Assembly: GCA_963823495.1 (NCBI GenBank)
Contig: CAWGLV010000001.1
Coordinates: 1,302,001-1,366,000, forward strand
Length of the DNA stretch: 64,000 bases
DNA from: DATDAH01 sp963823495
GTDB taxonomy: Bacteria; Actinomycetota; Acidimicrobiia; Acidimicrobiales; DATDAH01
Reading direction: 5' to 3'
Below are positions 15,877-24,829 of the stretch, piece by piece; position 1 is the stretch's first letter; each line of letters starts with the position of its first letter. Under the pieces are notes generated by a model. That model worked only from the letters and a program-made list of their open reading frames with translations. It did no database searches and was not told the DNA's origin. The translations under genes were made by a program, and so were the position numbers.

Positions 15877-16596
15877 CCGCGGGTGGGGACGCCCTCACCG
15901 GGCCCGACGACCGCCACCTCGAGGGCCACGACCCCTATGACCTCCTCGACCGCGAGGCGGCTCGCGTCGAGGCCTACCTCGCCGGGCTGGACGAGGACGC
16001 GTGGGCGGCACCGTCGGCCTGTGCCGGTTGGTCCGTGGGTGATGTCGCGGCCCACCTGGCTGCCGTCGAGCAGTACCACCACGCGTGCCTGGACGGTCGG
16101 GTGGCGGCGATGATCGAGGAGGGCATGGCTGCCGGGATGACCAGCCTCGACGACTTCACCCAGGCCGGCGTCGACGAGCGGGCCGGGCGGTCGCTCCGCC
16201 GAGGTGATCGCCGAGTTCGCCGCGGAGGACGCCGTGACCCGCCGCCGGTTGCGGGAGCGCGACGGGGGAGAGACGGACAGCTCCGTTGGCCCCTACCCCG
16301 TGCGGTGGCAGGCCTTCCACGTCGCCAGCGAACTGGCCACCCACGCCGACGACATCGGCATGCCGGTACCCGAGGACGAAGCCGCCGACCGCCTGGCGTG
16401 GCGCACGGCCTTCAGCCGCTTCGCCCTGAGCGAACGGCACCCAGGGGCGGTGATCGAGGCCGCCCCCGGCGGCACTCGGGTGCAGGTCGACGACCGTGAC
16501 GTCGTGGTCGACGACGAGACCCTGGTCGCCGGATTGATGGACCGGCTCCTCGACGACGTCGCCCCCGAGGTCCGGGCCGTCCTGGCCGCGGGCTGA
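15873..16596 (+). pseudogene. Maleylpyruvate isomerase N-terminal (MDMPI) family gene with one frameshift
   Basis: The first part reads EAARVEAYLAGLDEDAW, PSACAGWSVGDVAAHLAAVEQYHH, the DinB-like helical bundle of mycothiol-dependent enzymes with its metal-binding histidines. Near 16190-16203 the frame must shift by one base to continue into IAEFAAEDAVTRRRLRERDGG, WQAFHVASELATHADDIG and the C-terminal domain to the stop at 16596. Rejoined, the product is about 240 residues with a normal fold. The shift may be a real mutation or a sequence error. Confidence 0.7.
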
Positions 16597-16630
16597 AGCG
16601 CCGCCGGGGCCGGCCGGGTCCCGGCGATCC

Positions 16631-17080
16631 TCAGAACCGGATCATCTGTGCCGCGGTGGGGGTGACGTCGATCACGCAGGCCCCGCCCTGGCCGAGGTGG
16701 CGGCGCATGGGTCGCCACTGGCGGGGGTGGGCGAGGAGGTTCCACAGGCCGCGAGGGGTGACGACGTACTTGGCGGCGTCGCGGCGCGCGTAGCGGCGCT
16801 GCCGCTGGGGATCGGTGGTGACCACGGCGGTGCCGTCCACCCGCAGCAGGCGGTGGTCGGCGGGGTCGGACTCCACCTCGAAGAGGACCTGCACCTCGGG
16901 GTGGGCCCGGACGTTGCGGGCGGCGAGGGTGGAGGTGGCCGTCCCGAGGTGGAGGTGGTCGCCCTCGGTGATGAAGTAGATCGGGTTCACGTGCGGGCGA
17001 CCGCCCGAGGAGAGGGTGGCCAGGCGGGCGACCATGGCCCGGTCGAGGAGGTCGCGGGCCTCCTGGTCAAGCACCGGCAT
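16631..17080 (-). CDS. PNPOx-like flavin-binding protein
   Basis: The 149-residue protein has the split-barrel pattern of pyridoxamine-phosphate-oxidase-like proteins: LLDRAMVARLATLSSGGRPHVNPIYF, a strand HLHLGTATST, then RNVRAHPEVQVLF. Many actinobacterial members bind FMN or F420 and reduce small molecules. The tail MRRHLGQGGACVIDVTPTAAQMIRF is also typical. It overlaps the upstream related gene by 14 nt. Confidence 0.8.
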   Translation of the reverse strand: MPVLDQEARDLLDRAMVARLATLSSGGRPHVNPIYFITEGDHLHLGTATSTLAARNVRAHPEVQVLFEVESDPADHRLLRVDGTAVVTTDPQRQRRYARRDAAKYVVTPRGLWNLLAHPRQWRPMRRHLGQGGACVIDVTPTAAQMIRF

Positions 17081-17435
17081 CGTCGGCCCGCAGTCGGCCG
17101 TAGTCCCAGCAGCTGACCAGCTCGGGCGTGACCTCGTACCAGGTGTGGTCGGTGTCACCGGCGTCCTCGGCGGTGCTCGCCGCGCCCCGCACGTACACCG
17201 CTCGCAGGTCGAAGAACAGCACCCCTTCGTCGACGACGAGCACCACCTCCGCCGCCGGGTCCGGCTGGGCCGCGTCGTGGGCGAGCCCGATGAGGAACCG
17301 ACCGTCGCCATGGCGGACCACGCCGGGCTCGATGTGGGCCCGGCCGTCCACCACGAAGCTGAGGCACGCCCGGCCCGGTCGGGTCAGCAGATCACTGGCC
17401 TCTTCGAGGGGGATCCGGTTGGTGACCTCGGCCAT
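17067..17435 (-). CDS. PNPOx-like protein, second copy in the pair
   Basis: The 122-residue product shows the split-barrel strands EASDLLTRPGRACLSFVVDGRAHIEPGVVRHGDGRFLIGL. An acidic C-terminal extension includes DHTWYEVTPELVSCWDYGR. The ATG at 17435 fits the family better than the GTG at 17465. Together with the overlapping downstream gene it may form a heteromer, as adjacent PNPOx genes often do, but this is not shown. Confidence 0.72.
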   Translation of the reverse strand: MAEVTNRIPLEEASDLLTRPGRACLSFVVDGRAHIEPGVVRHGDGRFLIGLAHDAAQPDPAAEVVLVVDEGVLFFDLRAVYVRGAASTAEDAGDTDHTWYEVTPELVSCWDYGRLRADDAGA

Positions 17436-17599
17436 GGTGGTGCTCCGGCGTCGTGCTGGGGTCACGGTAGGACGCCCCCGCGACCTGCGCCCGGGTCAGA
17501 GGTCCCGAATCCCGGGTCGCGAAGGCGCGGGCCGGTGGCTCGTTCCCGCCCCGACCCCGGCATGCTGAACCCCATGGTCAGTGACGATCGGCCCAGGCG

Positions 17600-18940
17600 A
17601 TGAGGGCCCGGGCGCGGCGGAGCTCCGCCGAACGGGACCGGCGGGTGGGGCGGGCCTTCCTGGCGGGCAGCGTGCTCGGCGCGGCGCGGACGCTCAACGC
17701 CTGGCACCCCGTGAGCCGCACCGGTCAGAGCTCGGTCCTGGCGTTCTCCGGCGGCCTGACCGTGTCCGAGATGCCTCTGCACTCGCTGGCCTGGCAGGCC
17801 CTCGCCACCACGGGCTTCGTCGCGGGCGGGAGCCTCCGGTCGCGCGCCGGTCGAGCCGGGCTGGCGCTCACGGCCGCCTCGTGGGTCGGACTCGTCGCTC
17901 TGGCGCGCGCTGCGGCCCGGGCCGACGAGGAACTCGAGGCGGCCCTCGTCGAGGGGCTCGGTCGGGACTACCGGAGCCGGATGGCGGCCGCCTTCGCGCC
18001 CCCCGAGGAGGCCCGCATCACGCGCCGCGAGGTCACCAACCCCCTGCCCCGGCTGCGCCGCCGCTACGCGGCGACCCGCGACGTCCCCTACGGCGAGTTC
18101 GGGCGGCGGAACCACCTCGACATCTGGCGCCGGTCCGACCTGCCCGACGACGCCGGCGCGCCGGTGCTCATCCAGGTGCACGGCGGGGCGTGGATGACCG
18201 GCAGCAAGGAGCGCCAGGGCGGCCCGCTCATGGGCCACCTCGCCGAGCGCGGCTGGGTGAGCGTGGCGCTCAACTACCGCCTCGCCCCCCGCAGCACCTG
18301 GCCCGACCAGATCGTCGACGTGAAGCGGGCGATCGCCTGGGTGAAGGAGCACATCGCCGAGTACGGGGGCGATCCCGGCTTCGTCGTCGTCACCGGCGGC
18401 TCGGCCGGCGGGCACCTGTCGGCGCTCGCCGCGCTCACGGCGGGCGTCGGCGCCTTCCAGCCGGGCTTCGAGGACGCCGACACCCGTGTCCAGGCCGCGG
18501 TGCCCATGTACGGGATCTACGACTTCACCAACCGTGACCGCACCGGCCGGGCCGACATGGAGGAGATGCTGTCCCGGCTCGTTCTCAAGTCGAGTCTCGC
18601 CGCCGCCCGCGAGACCTGGGAGCAGGCGAGCCCGCTGAGCTGGGTCGGTCCCGATGCCCCACCGTTCTTCATCACCCACGGGGCGAACGACAGCCTGATA
18701 CCCGCCGCCCAGGCCCGATCGTTCGCCCGGATGCTGCGGGAGGCCTCCGACCAACCCGTGGTCTACGCGGAGCTGGCCCGCGCCCAGCACGGCTTCGACG
18801 TGTTCTCCTCGGTGCGGACCCTCCACACCCTGCGGGCCATCGACCGGTTCCTCGCGGTCGTCCGCACCGCCCACGGCGCCCGTGGCCCCTCGGCCACGGC
18901 CGGCGGAGATCCGGGGCATGGCACCGGTGTGCAGGGTTAG
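17600..18940 (+). CDS. Membrane-anchored HSL-type alpha/beta hydrolase (esterase/lipase)
   Basis: The product is 446 residues. The N-terminal 110 residues hold hydrophobic segments (about 43-76 and 86-104) that suggest membrane association. The catalytic domain from about 160 carries the oxyanion motif HGGAWMTGS (His194-Gly196), the nucleophile elbow GGSAGG (Ser268), and later Asp and His in HGANDSLIP and QHGFDVF. This is the hormone-sensitive-lipase family of carboxylesterases. A nine-codon reading frame at 17574-17603 overlaps its start by 4 nt and could couple translation. Confidence 0.85.
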   Translation: MRARARRSSAERDRRVGRAFLAGSVLGAARTLNAWHPVSRTGQSSVLAFSGGLTVSEMPLHSLAWQALATTGFVAGGSLRSRAGRAGLALTAASWVGLVALARAAARADEELEAALVEGLGRDYRSRMAAAFAPPEEARITRREVTNPLPRLRRRYAATRDVPYGEFGRRNHLDIWRRSDLPDDAGAPVLIQVHGGAWMTGSKERQGGPLMGHLAERGWVSVALNYRLAPRSTWPDQIVDVKRAIAWVKEHIAEYGGDPGFVVVTGGSAGGHLSALAALTAGVGAFQPGFEDADTRVQAAVPMYGIYDFTNRDRTGRADMEEMLSRLVLKSSLAAARETWEQASPLSWVGPDAPPFFITHGANDSLIPAAQARSFARMLREASDQPVVYAELARAQHGFDVFSSVRTLHTLRAIDRFLAVVRTAHGARGPSATAGGDPGHGTGVQG

Positions 18941-18943
18941 GGT
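18938..18943 (+). promoter_or_regulatory. TAGGGT -10 box of a leaderless transcript
   Basis: The box lies 6 nt before the ATG at 18950, so transcription would begin at or next to the start codon. Confidence 0.5.
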
Positions 18944-18949
18944 CCGGCC

Positions 18950-19424
18950 ATGAGCATTGATGTGCGCGTGGACCGGGAGATCGGCGCGCCGGCCGAGGAC
19001 GTGTGGGCCATGGTGTCCGACCTCCGCCGGATGGGTGAGTGGTCACCCGAGAACGTGGGGGGCGAGTGGATGGGTGACGCCACCGGCCCCGAGCCCGGGG
19101 CGAAGTTCCGCGGGGCGAACGAGAACGGCAGCGAAGAAGTGGAAGTCGGTGGTGACCGTCGTCGACGCCGAGCCGGGCCGGCGGTTCTCGTTTCGGGTGA
19201 CCGCGTTCGGCCTGAAGATCGCCGACTGGGCCTACGACTTCGAGCCGACCCCGACCGGGTGCCGGGTCACCGAGACCTGGACCGATCTCCGTCCGGGCTG
19301 GTTCAAGCCGATCGCCGGTGTGGCCACGGGAGTGGCCGATCGCGAGAGCCACAACCGAGCCGGTGCCGAGGAGACCCTCGAACGCCTGGCCGCCGCCGCC
19401 GAGGCGAGCCCGGCCGAGGGCTGA
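18950..19424 (+). pseudogene. SRPBCC-family protein gene with one frameshift
   Basis: The N-terminal part (REIGAPAEDVWAMVSDLRRMGEWSPE) is the START-like polyketide cyclase/dehydrase pattern. Near 19130-19137 one extra G breaks the frame. The continuation KKWKSVVTVVDAEPGRRFSFRV, then WAYDFEPTPTGCRVTETWTD and the C-terminal helix lie in the next frame. Removing one base gives a normal protein of about 157 residues. It may be a sequencing error or a recent mutation. Confidence 0.7.
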
Positions 19425-19447
19425 TCCTCCGCTGCCCCACCCTCCGG

Positions 19448-22252
19448 TCAGCCCGATCGGACGGGAGGTCCGACCGGATCCTCGGGGTGGTCACGGTGGC
19501 GCACGGGCGCCGGGCTGCGGCGGGCCTGCCCCAGGCCCACCCCCAGAGCGGCCAGGAAGAGCGTGACGAAGGCCGCGAGGGGGACCCACTCGCCGAGCCC
19601 GGCATAGGGCGTGCGGCCGGAGGCGAGCGGCAGATCGACGATCCAGCGGCCCGTCTCGTCGTGGTCCATCCACACCTGCCGCTCGCCGTCGGCGTCGAAG
19701 ACGGCGGTCGTCCCCGACAGAGCGGTGTGCACCATCGGCCGACCGGCTTCCACCGCCCGTAGCGCGGCCAGGCTGGCGTGCTGGTCGTGGGCCCAGCTTC
19801 CCTGGAAGGTCGTCGTCGCGGTCTGGAGCACGATGAGGTCCGCTCCCCGCTCGGCGAGGCGGCGGCTCAGGTCGGGAAACGTCGACTCGAAGCACACGAG
19901 CGGACCGATCCGGAACCCCGCCGTGTCCATCACCACCAGTTCGTCGCCTCGGCGCCGGTTCTCGTCGGCCGCCGGCGTGAGGGAGGTGATCCACCCGAGC
20001 GCGGGGCGCAGGGGGATGGCCTCACCGAAGGGCACCAGGCGGGTCTTGTCGTAGCGGCTCCGCACACCGTCGGGGCCGACCAGCAGAGCCGACTTGAAGA
20101 TGCCCCCCTCGCCTCGGCGGGCGTCGACGTTGACCAGCAGGTCGGTGCCCAGCGCGGTCGACAGGTCCGCGAGCCGGGCCAGGCGGGCCGGGTCGTCCTC
20201 GAGGTCGAACCCGACGCTGGACTCGGGCCAGACGACGAGGTCGAGATCCTCGCCGACGAGGTCCCGGGTGGCGTCGACGTGGGCGTCGAAGCGGGCGGCC
20301 GGACCCTCGATCGGTCCGGTCTGGACGCCCGCCACGGTGACCTCCCTCCCGGCGTCGGGTGAGGGGACCACCGAGCCGGCCGCGACCACGAGCAGGACCA
20401 GGCCCGCGGCCAGAGCCAGGGACCGCATCCGCTGGGGGCCGGCCCGCCCGGGCGACAGGGCCAGGGCGACGGCGACGTTCACGGCCATGAGCGCGGCCGA
20501 GACGAGCCACACGCCGCCCACTGCGGCCAGGGCCCGGGGGAGGGGGTTGTCCCACTGGGAGGCGCCCAGCACCCCCCACGGTCCGCCCAGCCGATCCCAC
20601 GAGCGGATGTACTCGGCCGCCACCCACGCGGCCGGCACCAGGACCACCGCCGCGCCGGCCCGGTGGCGGGTTCCCATGGTGGCGTGGGCGATCCGGGCCC
20701 ACGGCATCCACAGCAGGCCCAGCGCCAGGCTCAGGGCCACGAGGAACACGCCCACCGAGCCGAGGAGCCAGTGGTGCATGGCCACGAAGAAGCCGGTCCC
20801 GCCCAGCCAGCCGAGCACGCCGGCCTCGCGCCCCGACGGGGCCCGGACGACGGCCACCAGGAGCGGGACCAGGCCGACGAAGCCGAGCGGCCACCAGCCG
20901 GCCTCGGGAAAGGCGAGCACCGGCAGCGCCCCGAGGACCACCGCGGCCGACCGCGCCGGCCATCGCCGCCCCGGCCGGGCGCGGCCCTCGCGGCCGAGGT
21001 CGGGCGCGCCGGCCGACCACGGCCAGACGGCCAGCGAGCGGGCGAAGAGCAGTCCGGCGGCCGTGAACCCGCCGGCCAGGAGCCACAGGAGGGCCTGCTC
21101 GCGATCGGGCTCCCAGAGTGGCACCAGGGCCAGGCCGGCCAGGACGAAGGCGACGTTGTAGCCGGTGTCGTAGATCGACACCACGCGCCCCCGCACCACA
21201 TCGGGTGCGGCCCGCTGGATGAGGGCGTCGGCGAGGATCTTGAGGATCTGGAAGGCCAGGGCCACCAGGCCGACGCCGGCGACGAGGACACCGAACTCGG
21301 GCTGGAAGCCGGCCACGGTGGCGACCAGGCCGGCGGCCAGGAAGGTCAGGGGGATCAGGCCGGCGGGGTGGAAGCGCCGCCCGAGCACCGGAGCGCTCCC
21401 CGTGCCGATGAACGCCCCGGCGCCGGTGACGGCCAGGGCCAGCCCGTAGCCCGAGGCCTCGAAGCGGTAGCGGCTGTCGGCGATCAAGACCAGCAGGATG
21501 AAACCGAAGCCGAGGAGCAGCCGGTGGGTCCAGACGGCGAGCAGGGGCCGACGGACATCGGCGTTCTCGGTCACGGCCCGGATCTGCTCGACGACCTCCC
21601 GGCGCAGTCGGACCCAACCGGCGGACACCGCTTCCCGCTCGCCGCCGCCCACCGCGGGCAGGCGGGCGAAGGCGACAGCGGCCGCCGCGTAGAGGCCGGC
21701 CGCGGCGATGAACCCCGCTGGTGGGGCGGCCTCGACGAAGGTCGCCCCGATGACCGCGGCGCCGAACGCCGCCACCATCCCGCCGATCGAGGCCAGCGCG
21801 TTGGCGGCGACGAGGTCGGCGGGGCCGACGGTGCGGGGCAGGGCCGCCCCCTTGGCCGCTACGACGAAGCGGGAGGCCGAGAGCAGCACGAGCACGCCGA
21901 CGAGGGCCAGGGGCTGGGAATCCAGGATGAGCACCCCGAGGGCGGAGAGGGCGACCGCCACCCGGGCGACCGAGACGAGCACCATGGTCCGCCGTCGGTC
22001 CCACCGGTCGATCAGGATCCCGGCCAGCGGCCCCACCAGCGAGAACGGCAGGAGGGTGACGGCCAGCAGCTTGGTCAGCTCCCAGGGGCTGGCCCCCGAG
22101 CCCACTTCGAACAACGCCACCTGGGCGAAGGTGATCTGGGCCAGTCCGTCGCCCGCCTGGCCGAACCACTGGCCTCCGACCAGAGCCCGCAACGGGCCGT
22201 GCAGGAGCCGACGCCACTCGCTCCACCCGGTCGGTCGCTCGTCCTCGGCCAC
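19448..22252 (-). CDS. MFS transporter fused to apolipoprotein N-acyltransferase
   Basis: A single frame of 934 residues joins two membrane proteins. Residues about 1-415 form a 12-helix MFS permease (WFGQAGDGLAQITFAQVALFEV, GPLAGILIDRWDRRRTM). From about 440 it becomes an Lnt-like protein that acylates the N-terminal cysteine of lipoproteins, with membrane helices and a nitrilase domain holding the triad Glu677 (VVWPESS), Lys736 (YDKTRLVPFGEA) and Cys787 (LVCFEST). The GTG start at 22252 is used because upstream sequence overlaps another gene. The MFS half looks like lysophospholipid or drug exporters. Confidence 0.88.
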   Translation of the reverse strand: MAEDERPTGWSEWRRLLHGPLRALVGGQWFGQAGDGLAQITFAQVALFEVGSGASPWELTKLLAVTLLPFSLVGPLAGILIDRWDRRRTMVLVSVARVAVALSALGVLILDSQPLALVGVLVLLSASRFVVAAKGAALPRTVGPADLVAANALASIGGMVAAFGAAVIGATFVEAAPPAGFIAAAGLYAAAAVAFARLPAVGGGEREAVSAGWVRLRREVVEQIRAVTENADVRRPLLAVWTHRLLLGFGFILLVLIADSRYRFEASGYGLALAVTGAGAFIGTGSAPVLGRRFHPAGLIPLTFLAAGLVATVAGFQPEFGVLVAGVGLVALAFQILKILADALIQRAAPDVVRGRVVSIYDTGYNVAFVLAGLALVPLWEPDREQALLWLLAGGFTAAGLLFARSLAVWPWSAGAPDLGREGRARPGRRWPARSAAVVLGALPVLAFPEAGWWPLGFVGLVPLLVAVVRAPSGREAGVLGWLGGTGFFVAMHHWLLGSVGVFLVALSLALGLLWMPWARIAHATMGTRHRAGAAVVLVPAAWVAAEYIRSWDRLGGPWGVLGASQWDNPLPRALAAVGGVWLVSAALMAVNVAVALALSPGRAGPQRMRSLALAAGLVLLVVAAGSVVPSPDAGREVTVAGVQTGPIEGPAARFDAHVDATRDLVGEDLDLVVWPESSVGFDLEDDPARLARLADLSTALGTDLLVNVDARRGEGGIFKSALLVGPDGVRSRYDKTRLVPFGEAIPLRPALGWITSLTPAADENRRRGDELVVMDTAGFRIGPLVCFESTFPDLSRRLAERGADLIVLQTATTTFQGSWAHDQHASLAALRAVEAGRPMVHTALSGTTAVFDADGERQVWMDHDETGRWIVDLPLASGRTPYAGLGEWVPLAAFVTLFLAALGVGLGQARRSPAPVRHRDHPEDPVGPPVRSG

Positions 22253-22362
22253 CGTCCCAGTCTCGCCCGCCCGGGCCCGGCGGACCCGGCCCGGGTGGGC
22301 GTCGGCGATCCCCGAGGTGTCCGCCCGCCGCGGCGGGCTCCTGGGGCCTGGTGGTCCGGCCG

Positions 22363-23169
22363 CTACGAGAGGCGGGTGATCCAGCCCTGCTCGCGGAAGC
22401 GGCGGAGCTGGCGGAGCACGAACCAGAACGCCAGGGCGACGCACGCCAGCGAGCCGGCCATGCCGACCACGAGGTCGGCGACCTGCACGGCCTCGCCTTC
22501 GACGCCGGCCCGGGTGGCCTCGAAGATCCGGGTGAGGGGGATGACCGCGGCCACGGGCTGGAGCACGCCGGGCAGGGCCTCGGGTGGGTAGAAGATCCCC
22601 GACAGGGGCATGAGCAGGACCAGCAGCCCCCACGAGAACACCTCGGCGGTCTCGCCGAACTGCAGGGTCAGGCCGATCACCAGCAGCGAGACCGCCCAGC
22701 CGAACAGCAGGAGGGCGGCGGCGCCCACGGCCAGGATCCAGCCCGCGCCGGACGGGTCGACCGAGTAGAGGCCCAGGGCCACGGCTCCGACCAGCACGAC
22801 CGACACCACCGCCCGGGCGAAGCCGATGACGAGCAGGGCCAAGCCGTACTCGAGCTCGGTCAGGGGGGTGGTCCACAGGTTGAGGACGTTGCGGGACCAG
22901 ACCTCCTCGAGGAACCCGAGGGAGCCGGCCAGGGTGAGCTGCCACACCACGTGGAACAGCAGGATGCCCGTGACCAGGATCTCGACGCTGCGCTCGCCGT
23001 CGCTGAAGGCCACCCCGATCGAGCTGAACAGCAGGGCGTCGACCACCGGCAGGGCGATGAGCAGGAACCAGTGCCCGGGGTTGCGGGACTGCGCGAGGGA
23101 GAGGCGGCGGACCACGGCCCTGACGTGGTGCCACTGCACGCCGGGCCGCATCTCGACAGGGGTGCTCAC
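22363..23169 (-). CDS. ABC-2 type transporter permease
   Basis: The 268-residue protein has six membrane segments and the ABC-2 signature region near the C-terminus (LLVLLMPLSGIFYPPEALPGVLQPVAAVIPLTRIFEATR). It forms an exporter with the ATPase gene just upstream; the GTG start overlaps that gene's stop by 4 nt. Substrates of this class include drugs, lipids and polysaccharides, and none can be chosen here. Confidence 0.9.
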   Translation of the reverse strand: MSTPVEMRPGVQWHHVRAVVRRLSLAQSRNPGHWFLLIALPVVDALLFSSIGVAFSDGERSVEILVTGILLFHVVWQLTLAGSLGFLEEVWSRNVLNLWTTPLTELEYGLALLVIGFARAVVSVVLVGAVALGLYSVDPSGAGWILAVGAAALLLFGWAVSLLVIGLTLQFGETAEVFSWGLLVLLMPLSGIFYPPEALPGVLQPVAAVIPLTRIFEATRAGVEGEAVQVADLVVGMAGSLACVALAFWFVLRQLRRFREQGWITRLS

Positions 23170-23906
23170 AGCTGCTGGCTCCGCTTGCGCTGGGCCTCGG
23201 CGAGGAACATGGCCTCGAGGCTGGTGTGGCCCGCCTCGCCCACGACGACCTCGGCCGGGCCGTCGGCCAGCACCCGGCCCGCCCGCAGGAACACGACCCG
23301 CTCGGTCAGGGTCTCGACCTCGCGCATGTCGTGGCTGGTGAGCAGCAGGGTGGTGGCGTGGTCCCGGTTGAGGGCCACGAGCTGGTCCCGCACCCGGAGG
23401 GCGACATCGGGGTCGAGCGACGCCGTGGGTTCGTCGAGCACGACCAGCCGGGGCCGGTGTAGCACCGCCTTGGCGATGCCGACGAGGGTCTTCTGCCCCG
23501 ACGAGAGGCTCTCGCAGCGCTGGCCGGCCACGTGGCCGATGTGCAGTTCGGCCAGGATCCGCTCGACGTCGGCGGCCGGGTCGGTCCGGTCGGCCAGTTC
23601 GGCGAAGAAGCCCAACGCCTCCCGGACACGGAGCTTGCCGGGCAGGGGCAGGTAGCCGGCGGCGAAGCCGACCTGGGTCATGGCCCGGCTGCGGCCCTCG
23701 GGCAGGCGGTGGCCGAGCAGTTCGACCGAGCCCGTGTCGGGGGCGATGGCGCCGAGGACCATGAGCAGCGTCGTCGTCTTGCCCGCGCCGTTCGGCCCCA
23801 CGATCCCGACCCGCTGCCCGGCGGGCACGGTCAGGTCCACGTGGTCGACGGCGCGGGTCGAGCCGAAGGTCTTCGACAGATCGCGGGCGACCACGTGGTC
23901 CGGCAC
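23166..23906 (-). CDS. ABC transporter ATP-binding protein
   Basis: The 246-residue ATPase has Walker A GPNGAGKTT, the signature LSSGQKTLVGIAKA (with LSSGQ) and Walker B LVVLDEPTASLD, then the H-loop in LLTSHDMREVE. It belongs to the DrrA/NodI-like group that pairs with ABC-2 permeases. A CAGCAT box 6 nt before the GTG start suggests a leaderless message, and the permease follows with overlapping codons. Confidence 0.93.
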   Translation of the reverse strand: MPDHVVARDLSKTFGSTRAVDHVDLTVPAGQRVGIVGPNGAGKTTTLLMVLGAIAPDTGSVELLGHRLPEGRSRAMTQVGFAAGYLPLPGKLRVREALGFFAELADRTDPAADVERILAELHIGHVAGQRCESLSSGQKTLVGIAKAVLHRPRLVVLDEPTASLDPDVALRVRDQLVALNRDHATTLLLTSHDMREVETLTERVVFLRAGRVLADGPAEVVVGEAGHTSLEAMFLAEAQRKRSQQL

Positions 23907-24106
23907 CCGGTGATGCTGGCACCCGGCGGGTCCCCGCGCACGTGCATTCCGGCCGCCGCCCAGGGGGGAGGGACCCGACGTCAGGGCCGGACGTCGAGGC
24001 CGGGACCGGGACGGGCCATCGGCGGGCCGGTCATCGAGGTCGACGCCCCGACGTCGTAGCGTGCGGTCGGCGACCAGGGCGGGTGAACGGCAAGGGGGTG
24101 CTCGGC

Positions 24107-24733
24107 GTGCGGATCCACGGCCACCGGCTTCCCGCCCTCACCCTGGCGGCCGGCGCGGGGTACCTGCTCGGCAGCATCCCGTGGGCCGACGTCGCGGCCC
24201 GCCGGGCCGCCGGAGGACGGATCGACCTGCGGGCGGTGGGTTCGCGCAACCCGGGCGCCCGCAACGCGATCGACGTGCTCGGCAAGCGGTGGGGGTACGC
24301 CGTCGGAGTCGCGGACATCGCCAAGGGCGCGGTGGCCAGTGTCGTCGGGCGGGCCGTCGCCGGCGACGTCGGGGCTCACGTCGGTGGGACCGCGGCCGTG
24401 GTCGGCCACTGCTATCCCGTCTGGAGTGGGTTCCGGGGGGGCAAGGGCGTGGCCTGCGCGGTCGGACAGGTGCTCGTGACCTTCCCGGCGGCGGCTCCCG
24501 TCGAGGTCGCGGCCGGTGTGCTGGGTGCGGTTGCCCCGGCCGAGGACCGGGCCGCGGCGATCACCGTGTCCCTGGCCGCGGGGTGGGTGGTCGGCGGCCT
24601 GGTCTGGTGGCGCCAGGGGCGCTCGAACGGGTGGGGCCCCGCTCCCACCGCCGCCCTGCCGGTCGCCGCCGCCGTGTCCTCCGCGGTCGTCCTGGGCCGC
24701 TTCGCCCAGGAGCGGGTGGTCACCTCGCGCTGA
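24107..24733 (+). CDS. plsY: PlsY-like glycerol-3-phosphate acyltransferase
   Basis: PlsY uses acyl-phosphate to acylate glycerol-3-phosphate at the membrane, the first step of phospholipid synthesis. The 208-residue protein has the three conserved motifs: GSIPWA, GSRNPGARNA and GHCYPVWSGFRGGKGVA, spread over several membrane helices. The GTG at 24107 is chosen because the AAGGGGG at 24092-24098 gives the best ribosome binding site; GTG codons at 24083 and 24098 are alternatives. Confidence 0.85.
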   Translation: MRIHGHRLPALTLAAGAGYLLGSIPWADVAARRAAGGRIDLRAVGSRNPGARNAIDVLGKRWGYAVGVADIAKGAVASVVGRAVAGDVGAHVGGTAAVVGHCYPVWSGFRGGKGVACAVGQVLVTFPAAAPVEVAAGVLGAVAPAEDRAAAITVSLAAGWVVGGLVWWRQGRSNGWGPAPTAALPVAAAVSSAVVLGRFAQERVVTSR

Positions 24734-24829
24734 ACGCCTCGGCCGAGTCGCCTCCGTCGACGGGTCCACGGCGGTCTGCCGGGCGCCACCGGCCCGCCGG
24801 AGCCGACGCCGGGTGGGAGGGCGGGACGA

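Noticed and set aside
22253..23134. Upstream extension of the MFS-Lnt frame
   Set aside because: The frame stays open but overlaps the ABC permease and has no transporter features; the GTG at 22252 is a better start.
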